From an uncultured Eubacteriales bacterium (GTDB lineage: Bacteria > Bacillota > Clostridia > Christensenellales > Aristaeellaceae): DNA of 35,417 nt. The position numbers and the translations under genes are program-made. The stretch covers positions 1-35,417 of the forward strand of contig CADANQ010000043.1 of assembly GCA_902789365.1 (NCBI GenBank), written 5' to 3'. Shown here piece after piece: positions 25,227 to 30,132 of this stretch (its first letter is position 1; the number at the start of each line of letters is the position of its first letter). The notes beneath the pieces are model-generated. The model saw only the letters and a program-made list of their open reading frames with translations. It did no database searches and was not told the DNA's origin.

Positions 25227-26462
25227 TTATCCGATCAGCGCCACGGCGATGTCGTTGACGTTGGTCCCGGTCGGTCCGGTTTTGATGAGTCCGCCCACGG
25301 CCTCCAGGGCGTGGTAGGCGTCGTGGTCTGCCAGCACGGCGTCATATGACAGACCCTTTTCCTTAAGAGCGGAAAGCGTGTATCCGTCCGCATAGCCCCC
25401 CGCCGCGTCGGTGGGGCCGTCGGTGCCGTCCGATCCCACGCAGATGACCGCGGCGTTTTGGATGCCCGCGATGCCCCGGGCCGCGGAGAGCGCCATCTCC
25501 TGGTTCCGACCGCCGAGGCCGGTGCCGGAAAGATGCACCACCGTTTCCCCGCCGGCGAGGAAGGCCGTTTTCCGCCCGTCGGACGCGTGGGTCCGCACGA
25601 TGCCCGCAAGGAAGCTTCCGGCGTCCTTCGCCTCACAGCAGAGCCGGTCGGTGAGCAGAAGGGGCTCATAGCCCAAAGCGCGGCATTCGTCCGCCGCCGC
25701 CCGGCACAGCTCCCGCACGCTGCCGATGATCAACGTTTCGGCATCCGGCAGTTCCTTCGGGGTCTCCGTCCGCAGGCACTGTTCCGCCCGCCCGCCGATC
25801 CGGATCCCGTACCGGCGGATCACCTCCAGCGCCTCGGCGCAGGTGGACCGGTCGGGCACGGTCGGGCCGGAGGCGATCATGTCCACGGGGTCCCCCGGCA
25901 CGTCGGAAAGCACGACGGTGATCACCCGGGCAGGCGCGCACCACGCGGCGAACCTGCCTCCCTTGACCGCGGACAGGCGCTTGCGCACGGTGTTGATCTC
26001 CGTGATATCGCAGCCCGCGGAAAGCATCTGATCGGTCATGTCCTTCAGTTCCGTAAGCGGGATCAGCGGCTTTTCAAACAGCGCGCTTCCGCCGCCGGAC
26101 AAAAGGAACAGCACGGTATCCTCCCCGCGCAGATCCCGCGTCAGGTCCAGGATCGCCCGTGTTCCGGCCATACCCCCTTCGTCGGGAACGGGATGCCCGC
26201 CTTCATAACAGGCAACCCGGGGAATGGCGCCTTCCGCGTGGCCGTACTTGGTCACAATCGCGCCGGCCGTCAGCTTATCTCCCAGGGTCCGCGCGGCGGC
26301 GTCGGCCATTTTCCAGGCGGCTTTTCCCGCCGCCGCCAGGTATACCGGTCCGGGAAACTTAAATCCCTTCAGCGCCTTTTCAACGGCGCGGACGGGCGAC
26401 ACCGCGGCGATCGCCTGGCGGACAATGGCCTCCGCGTCCCGGCGAAGCGAGTCGTTCATCAT
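25227..26462 (-). CDS. Glycerate 2-kinase (MOFRL family)
   Basis: Phosphorylates D-glycerate to 2-phosphoglycerate, feeding lower glycolysis. The 411-aa product has the N-terminal domain with YLAAAGKAAWKM and KYGHAEG, the phosphate-binding LLSGGGSALFE, VLSDVPGDP, and the C-terminal MOFRL region with SDGTDGPTDAAGG. AAAGGGG precedes the ATG pair. It is the last gene of a minus-strand group with the D-2-hydroxyacid dehydrogenase at 27.1-28.2 kb; a dehydrogenase that can reduce hydroxypyruvate to D-glycerate next to a glycerate kinase would make a short serine-degradation route (inference). Confidence 0.93.
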   Translation of the reverse strand: MMNDSLRRDAEAIVRQAIAAVSPVRAVEKALKGFKFPGPVYLAAAGKAAWKMADAAARTLGDKLTAGAIVTKYGHAEGAIPRVACYEGGHPVPDEGGMAGTRAILDLTRDLRGEDTVLFLLSGGGSALFEKPLIPLTELKDMTDQMLSAGCDITEINTVRKRLSAVKGGRFAAWCAPARVITVVLSDVPGDPVDMIASGPTVPDRSTCAEALEVIRRYGIRIGGRAEQCLRTETPKELPDAETLIIGSVRELCRAAADECRALGYEPLLLTDRLCCEAKDAGSFLAGIVRTHASDGRKTAFLAGGETVVHLSGTGLGGRNQEMALSAARGIAGIQNAAVICVGSDGTDGPTDAAGGYADGYTLSALKEKGLSYDAVLADHDAYHALEAVGGLIKTGPTGTNVNDIAVALIG

Positions 26463-26485
26463 ACGGTTCCCCTTTCCCGGGCAAA

Positions 26486-27079
26486 TTACCGCACCAGCAT
26501 GACGCGGTTGTTTTCATCGCCCGCCAGTTTTTCCAGCTGGGCATAGATTGGGAAAAGATCCGCAAGATACAGGTATGGGGTCCTCCTGGCAAGCAGAAGG
26601 TACTGGGGCCTGCCTTCCCGTACGGACAGCGCCGTCAGGACGTTCGCTTCCGCCATCACATTGATCAGCTCCAGGCATTTCCGATACCGCAGCCCTTCCG
26701 TGCCGGAGGTGATCGCCGCGGCGTCCATGTACACACGGGGTATATTTTCCCCGTCGCTGAAGCTGACTGCCTTGATCCAGGTCGTACCCATGCGGTTTTC
26801 CATCAGGCGCATGCTTTCGCTGAAGCCGATGTAACCCCGGCCGGTCCCGGAATCGTAAGCCTGCGCCACCCGGCTGTTCCCGTCGTGCTCGTACGCGTCG
26901 ATCGCCAGACGGTCGATCAGCGCCATGCAGGCGTCCAGGCCCGCGATCAGCCGTCCGTTTTCCTCCATGCCGATCCGCACGCAGCCGTCCATTTTATATG
27001 TAATATGGCTTTCGTCAAACGCGCTCAGCCTCTCTTCGATGTCTTCCGCCTGTTCTTCCGTCAGATCGACGATCTTCAT
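26486..27079 (-). CDS. Unrecognised protein, possible chimera with a GNAT-like start
   Basis: From the start at 27079 (MKIVDLTEEQAEDIEERLS) it is 197 aa. The first 50 or so residues (DESHITYKMDGCVRIGMEENGRLIAGLDACM) resemble the opening strands of GNAT acetyltransferases, but the acetyl-CoA binding motif never follows. The rest (YIGFSESMRLM, IPRVYMDAAAITSG, RRTPYLYLADLFPIYAQLEKL) looks like the C-terminal part of an extracellular solute-binding/thiaminase-like fold from memory only. No signal peptide. A deletion that joined two genes in frame would explain this. It lies 23 bp before the glycerate-kinase start and 51 bp after the dehydrogenase gene. An upstream in-frame ATG at 27106 is less well supported. 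Confidence 0.6.
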   Translation of the reverse strand: MKIVDLTEEQAEDIEERLSAFDESHITYKMDGCVRIGMEENGRLIAGLDACMALIDRLAIDAYEHDGNSRVAQAYDSGTGRGYIGFSESMRLMENRMGTTWIKAVSFSDGENIPRVYMDAAAITSGTEGLRYRKCLELINVMAEANVLTALSVREGRPQYLLLARRTPYLYLADLFPIYAQLEKLAGDENNRVMLVR

Positions 27080-27130
27080 ATGTCCTCGTCCCCCTTCAGA
27101 CCCCACCGCCGCCGAAACGGGCGAAGGGGA

Positions 27131-28168
27131 TCAAAAGCACTTTTCCCTGCGTTCGTTTTTGCACCGTTCGATATGGCCGCAGCGGTAGCACAGTTCATTG
27201 TCGCACAAGCCGTCGTTTTCAAAGCAGGACCGGATGTTGGCGACGGTCGTTTCCGCGATGTTGTTCAGGGCCTCCTCCGTCAGGAATGCCTGATGGGATG
27301 TGACGATTACATTGGGCATGGAAATCAGCCGGGAAAGCAGTTCGTCGTTCAGGATATGCCCGGAGCGGTCCTCAAAAAAGATATCCGCTTCCTCCTCGTA
27401 CACGTCCAGGCAGGCCGCGCCGATCTTCCTTGCAACGATGCCCTCCAGCAGCGCTTCCGCGTCGATCAGCCCGCCCCTTGAGGTGTTGACGATGACCACG
27501 CCTTTTTTCATCTTTTCTATGGCGCTCCCGCCGATCATGTGCCTCGTTTCGTCGGTCAGGGGGCAATGAAGGGATATCACGTCGCTGCGGGCCAGCAATT
27601 CGTCCAATGAAACGTATTCGATGCCGCTGTCCGCCGCGGGGAACAGGTCATACGCGATCACCTTCATCCCGAAGCCCCGGCATATGTCAATAAAAATCCT
27701 GCCGATCTTACCCGTGCCGATCACACCCACGGTTTTGCCGTGAAAATCAAATCCCGTCAGGCCGTTCAGGGAAAAATTGAAATCCCGCGTCCGGTTATAC
27801 GCCTTGTGGATACGCCGGACAGAGGTCAGAAGCAGGGCGATGGCGTGTTCGGCCACCGCGTAAGGCGAATACGCGGGAACGTGCACCACATGAACCTTGC
27901 CGAAGGCCGCGTGAACATCCACATTGTTGTACCCCGCGGAGCGCAGGGCGACCAGCCGGATGCCGAATTCGTGCAGCTTTTCGATCACCGCGGCGTTCAC
28001 GCTGTCATTGACGAACACGCAGACGGCGTCGCAGCCCCTGGCCAGCTCCACGGTGTCCTCGTTCAGCTTCGTTTCCAGGAACCTGAACCGTATATCACTT
28101 TCACCGCCGTAACGTTCAAAGGATGGCCTGTCATATGCCTTCGTGTCAAAAAAAGCGACCCTGATCAT
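27131..28168 (-). CDS. D-2-hydroxyacid dehydrogenase (D-lactate dehydrogenase-like)
   Basis: NAD-dependent reduction of a 2-keto acid (pyruvate, possibly hydroxypyruvate). The 345-aa protein has the NAD fold VGVIGTGKIG, the catalytic Arg in VNTSRGGLID, Glu in DVYEEEAD and His in TSHQAFLTEEA, as well as the substrate loop RSAGYNN. It resembles LdhA. The C-terminus is extended by about 25 residues with five cysteines (CDNELCYRCGHIERCKNERREKC), which is not usual in LdhA and could bind metal or sense redox state. GGGAGG precedes the ATG. An upstream 16-codon ORF overlaps the start. Confidence 0.92.
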   Translation of the reverse strand: MIRVAFFDTKAYDRPSFERYGGESDIRFRFLETKLNEDTVELARGCDAVCVFVNDSVNAAVIEKLHEFGIRLVALRSAGYNNVDVHAAFGKVHVVHVPAYSPYAVAEHAIALLLTSVRRIHKAYNRTRDFNFSLNGLTGFDFHGKTVGVIGTGKIGRIFIDICRGFGMKVIAYDLFPAADSGIEYVSLDELLARSDVISLHCPLTDETRHMIGGSAIEKMKKGVVIVNTSRGGLIDAEALLEGIVARKIGAACLDVYEEEADIFFEDRSGHILNDELLSRLISMPNVIVTSHQAFLTEEALNNIAETTVANIRSCFENDGLCDNELCYRCGHIERCKNERREKCF

Positions 28169-28215
28169 ATATGCCTCCCGATTTCAAATTTTTTCCTTTG
28201 CCGGTGCTCGGGCAT
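28165..28215 (-). CDS. Possible leader peptide of the dehydrogenase gene
   Basis: A 16-codon ORF (MPEHRQRKKFEIGRHI) begins 8 nt after AAAAGGAGG and its TGA overlaps the dehydrogenase ATG (ATGA). It contains the ribosome-binding site of the next gene. This could couple translation of the two or be a chance ORF; no conservation data are available here. Confidence 0.35.
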   Translation of the reverse strand: MPEHRQRKKFEIGRHI

Positions 28216-28298
28216 CACGAGAGCCTCCTTTTCTCAAAATCGACTCTCTTATCAGGAATTAAAAATCCGCAGCCCCGGGCGTCATGAATTTACGGCTC

Positions 28299-28307
28299 AT
28301 TATACCA
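28299..28307 (-). promoter_or_regulatory. Extended -10 promoter of the dehydrogenase group
   Basis: On the minus strand TGG-TATAAT, an extended -10 (TGn before the hexamer), with no good -35. It lies about 130 nt before the dehydrogenase start, giving a long leader. Confidence 0.6.
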
Positions 28308-28483
28308 CACAGCCGTGTTTTATGCTATGATTGTTTCGGCATCGCGGCGAAGCGGGAGGGGTCCGTACGCCTCCGTCCTGATCCCCCGGCCATGAAAGGC
28401 ATTTTAGGCGCGGGGCGGATCATCGCCGCCGGCATCCCCGGCCGGGGAATTCCGGTCCCGCGCCCCGGCGATCCGTCAAAAAA

Positions 28484-28517
28484 GGTATCTGTTCTGTCCG
28501 CAGGACTGAACAGATAC
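28484..28517. repeat. 34-bp palindromic repeat, copy 2
   Basis: Identical to 61-94 over all 34 bases. It lies in the 423-bp gap 28216-28638, which otherwise holds two promoters (28299 minus and 28563 plus) and no clear gene. Here it is upstream of the promoter for the small ORF. Confidence 0.75.
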
Positions 28518-28562
28518 AGAGAAAAAAGATTGAAAAAACAGGCGGATTATACCACAGGTTTC

Positions 28563-28591
28563 TTTACATCCCCCTCGGGAGGCTGTATAAT
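28563..28591 (+). promoter_or_regulatory. Consensus SigA promoter upstream of the small ORF and regulator
   Basis: TTTACA (28563-28568), exactly 17 nt, TATAAT (28586-28591). The start of transcription would be about 40 nt before the small ORF at 28639. Confidence 0.88.
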
Positions 28592-28638
28592 GACATCGTA
28601 ACGAAGGGCGCGGCCCAATGCGAAAGGAGGAATTCAGA

Positions 28639-28773
28639 ATGATCCGCACCGCCATTGCCATGCGTTATGAACATGCCGAATTCCTGCTGCGCAGTCTTGA
28701 CCTGCAGCTGCGCATCGCTTTGCGCTGCCCTGAAACGATATGCAAGACAGGCCCGGAACAGCCTGCGGTTTAG
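28639..28773 (+). CDS. Small 44-aa protein of unknown function
   Basis: ATG at 28639 follows AAAGGAGG at 9-10 nt and a consensus promoter, so expression is likely although the product is short. It starts MIRTAIAMRYEHAEFLLRSL and continues with basic, Leu-rich helix-like sequence (DLQLRIALRC) and two Cys. Too small for my ORF catalogue and not recognised. A terminator follows 25 nt after the stop. It could be a regulatory or toxin-like small protein, or a leader. Confidence 0.5.
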   Translation: MIRTAIAMRYEHAEFLLRSLDLQLRIALRCPETICKTGPEQPAV

Positions 28774-28797
28774 GTCCGCAGACGAAGGATTTTTAAA

Positions 28798-28838
28798 GGC
28801 CGCTTGTCCGTCGGGGCAGGCGGTCTTCTTATATTTTT
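28798..28838 (+). terminator. Terminator between the small ORF and the HTH gene
   Basis: A 12-bp stem with G-U pairs (28798-28809 with 28814-28825), a tetraloop and a T-rich tail TTCTTATATTTTT. Confidence 0.8.
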
Positions 28839-28873
28839 ACGATCATCAAAAAAACGAAACGGAGTGAATATAA

Positions 28874-29110
28874 ATGTACGCTTTTCCGTCCATCGATATG
28901 GCCGCCACCGGGTCCAACATCGTCCGGATGCGCCGGCAGACCGGCATGTCCGTCCAGGACTTGCAGCAAATCTTCGGTTTTTCAACCCCCCAGGCCATTT
29001 ACAAGTGGCAGCGCGGCACCGCCATGCCCACCTTGGACAACCTCGTGGTATTGGCCGCCGTATTCGGCACCACCTTGGACGCCATCATCGTCCGAACCGG
29101 CGTCATGTAG
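28874..29110 (+). CDS. Small XRE-type helix-turn-helix protein
   Basis: The 78-aa product is almost entirely a Cro/C1-type HTH: GSNIVRMRRQTGMSVQDLQQIFGF (helices 1-2), STPQAIYKWQRG (recognition helix) and MPTLDNLVVLAAVFGTTLDAIIV (helices 4-5). It has no effector domain. GGAGTGAATATAA precedes the ATG. The type is frequent in Clostridia, usually without known targets. Here it lies directly before the tRNA array, so it might control the array or the small ORF, but no operator is evident. Confidence 0.85.
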   Translation: MYAFPSIDMAATGSNIVRMRRQTGMSVQDLQQIFGFSTPQAIYKWQRGTAMPTLDNLVVLAAVFGTTLDAIIVRTGVM

Positions 29111-29132
29111 CCCGGCCCGGCAAGTGCCGCTT

Positions 29133-29188
29133 TTCGGGGACGGCACGGCCCTGACCCGGCGGACGAGGGTCCGAATCCTTTCCCCGAA
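29133..29188 (+). ncRNA. Shrunken tRNA-like relic
   Basis: An 8-bp terminal stem (TTCGGGGA / TCCCCGAA) closes a 40-nt segment that includes a T-arm-like hairpin with loop TCCGAAT (AGGG/CCTT, one G-U). There is no anticodon arm of normal size and no CCA. It lies 38 nt before the tRNA-Ser gene and looks like an eroded tRNA or a compact tRNA-like RNA. Confidence 0.4.
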
Positions 29189-29226
29189 GCTTTGGCTCCG
29201 CGCACAAAAGGCCGGAGCCCCCACAC

Positions 29227-29315
29227 GGAGTGATAGTCTAACCGGTAAGGCACCTCCCCGCTAAGGAGGCGGCGCAGCAATGTGCCTGGGCGTTCGAATC
29301 GCTCTCACTCCGCCA
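29227..29315 (+). tRNA. tRNA-Ser(GCT) with C33
   Basis: Class II tRNA with encoded CCA. Acceptor GGAGTGA/TCACTCC (7 bp), G73 (serine discriminator), D arm closed by GTC/GGC, anticodon stem CCTCC/GGAGG with loop CCGCTAA, a long variable arm (6 bp with a GCAA loop) and T loop TTCGAAT. Anticodon GCT reads AGC/AGT. The base before the anticodon is C, whereas U33 is nearly universal, so decoding may be poor. Confidence 0.85.
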
Positions 29316-29318
29316 TAC

Positions 29319-29396
29319 GCGCAGGTGATGCAACGGCAGTATCATCCCTGTTTCAGAGACAGGGTCCTGCGGGTTCGAATCCCGCCCTGCGTACCA
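29319..29396 (+). tRNA. Class I tRNA with leucine anticodon CAG, copy 1
   Basis: Acceptor GCGCAGG/CCTGCGT (with G1-U72 wobble), A73 and encoded CCA; D loop with GG; anticodon stem CCTGT/ACAGG plus a sixth C-G pair; loop TTCAGAG (U33 present, anticodon CAG, A37); short variable loop; T arm GCGGG-TTCGAAT-CCCGC. Two extra bases separate D arm and anticodon arm compared with the TAG copy. Bacterial tRNA-Leu is normally class II, so leucine identity is uncertain. Confidence 0.75.
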
Positions 29397-29469
29397 TTTC
29401 CCCCTTCCGGCGCGGCAGGTTAAAAACCCGCCGCCGTCCGGACACGCGCGGCGCGTCCGGACAGAACAG

Positions 29470-29542
29470 GATCCCTTCGTCTAACCGGCCAGGACACCGC
29501 CCTTTCAAGGCGGCAATGCGGGTTCGATTCCCGCCGGGACCG
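29470..29542 (+). tRNA. tRNA-Glu(TTC)-like gene with damaged acceptor stem
   Basis: D arm, anticodon arm (CCGCC/GGCGG, loop CTTTCAA, anticodon TTC) and T arm (GCGGG/CCCGC) match a normal tRNA-Glu. The acceptor stem GATCCCT/CGGGACC has mismatches at 2-71 (A-C) and 7-66 (T-C), and the gene ends G then TAT, without the CCA seen in most neighbours. Probably a pseudo-tRNA or a non-decoding tRNA-like RNA. Confidence 0.6.
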
Positions 29543-29553
29543 TATTTCGACGC

Positions 29554-29619
29554 GGAGCGGCAGCCCGTTATGGAGGCAGCGCGGCAATGTGCCTGAGCGT
29601 TCGATCCGCCCTCGCTCCG
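29554..29619 (+). ncRNA. Truncated tRNA-Ser-like gene
   Basis: Acceptor GGAGCGG/TCGCTCC, a variable-arm remnant (GGCAATGTGCCTGAGCG, nearly identical to that of the tRNA-Ser at 29227) and a T arm with TTCGATC are kept, but the D and anticodon arms are replaced by a segment about 20 nt shorter. No CCA. It is clearly derived from the nearby tRNA-Ser. Confidence 0.6.
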
Positions 29620-29625
29620 CTTCAC

Positions 29626-29701
29626 GCGTAGGTGATGCAGCGGCAGACATACCTGTTTTAGAAACAGGGGTTTGCGGGTTCGAATCCCGCCCTGCGCACC
29701 A
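29626..29701 (+). tRNA. Class I tRNA with leucine anticodon TAG
   Basis: 76 nt with CCA. Acceptor GCGTAGG/CCTGCGC (one U-G), A73, D stem ATG/CAT (only 3 bp), anticodon stem CCTGT/ACAGG, loop TTTAGAA (U33, anticodon TAG, A37), 5-nt variable loop GGTTT, T loop TTCGAAT. Anticodon TAG pairs with the leucine codon CTA, not with the stop codon TAG. This is the most canonical in length of the five related genes. Confidence 0.75.
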
Positions 29702-29717
29702 TCCTCCTTCTCCCCAC

Positions 29718-29795
29718 GCGCAGGTGATGCAACGGCAGTATCATCCCTGTTTCAGGAACAGGGTCCTGCGGGTTCGAATCCCGCCCTGCGCACCA
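29718..29795 (+). tRNA. Class I tRNA with leucine anticodon CAG, copy 2
   Basis: 78 nt with CCA. Acceptor GCGCAGG/CCTGCGC perfect, A73, loop TTCAGGA (anticodon CAG, G37 as in true tRNA-Leu(CAG)), variable loop GTCCT. D stem ATGC/GTAT with A14, GG and A21 in the right places, or an alternative 6-bp D stem that would remove the 8-9 linker. It starts a 95-bp tandem unit repeated at 29813 and 29908, including the pyrimidine-rich spacer. Confidence 0.78.
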
Positions 29796-29812
29796 TCCTC
29801 CTTCTCCCCTAT

Positions 29813-29890
29813 GCGCAGGTGATGCAACGGCAGTATCATCCCTGTTTGAGGAACAGGGTCCTGCGGGTTCGAATCCCGCCCTGCGCACCA
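29813..29890 (+). tRNA. Class I tRNA with leucine anticodon GAG
   Basis: Differs from the gene at 29718 essentially only in the anticodon: loop TTGAGGA, anticodon GAG (leucine CTC/CTT). That the anticodon alone changed while the body stayed the same suggests selection on the anticodon. CCA is encoded. Confidence 0.78.
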
Positions 29891-29907
29891 TCTTCCTTCT
29901 CCCACAC

Positions 29908-29985
29908 GCGCAGGTGATGCAACGGCAGTATCATCCCTGTTTCAGGAACAGGGTCCTGCGGGTTCGAATCCCGCCCTGCGCACCA
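29908..29985 (+). tRNA. Class I tRNA with leucine anticodon CAG, copy 3
   Basis: Same sequence as the gene at 29718 over the full 78 nt as far as I can compare by eye, with anticodon CAG and encoded CCA. Last member of the array. The only terminator-like structure after it is the hairpin at 30069-30100. Confidence 0.78.
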
Positions 29986-30060
29986 TTTACACTCTCCCTT
30001 TGTCCGGGGTCCGCAAGGTCACTGACAAAAGGACCGTGCCCGGGCATGCCTGAAGCCCGG

Positions 30061-30100
30061 AAAAAAAGGCCGGCGTCCGGGTTGTCTCCCGGGCGCCGGC
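30061..30100 (-). terminator. Terminator between the tRNA array and pnkp
   Basis: A 13-bp stem with one G-U pair (30069-30081 with 30088-30100). On the minus strand it is followed by seven Ts (30061-30067), an excellent terminator for the hen1-pnkp transcript; on the plus side TGCTTGTTTT follows, so it may also stop readthrough from the tRNAs. Confidence 0.9.
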
Positions 30101-30132
30101 TGCTTGTTTTGTATCCCGCACCCTCCGGGCTC

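Noticed and set aside
29227-29315. Serine tRNA with an 8-bp acceptor stem (allo-tRNA type)
   Set aside because: An 8-bp reading pairs the G of the 3' end with an upstream C, but a normal 7-bp stem with G73 as discriminator fits all conserved positions better.
29626-29701. tRNA with anticodon TAG as an amber suppressor
   Set aside because: An anticodon TAG pairs with codon CTA (leucine). An amber suppressor would need anticodon CTA. None of the array members reads a stop codon.
29319-29985. CRISPR array
   Set aside because: The repeats are about 78 nt with short pyrimidine-rich spacers, fold as tRNAs and end in CCA. There are no cas genes.
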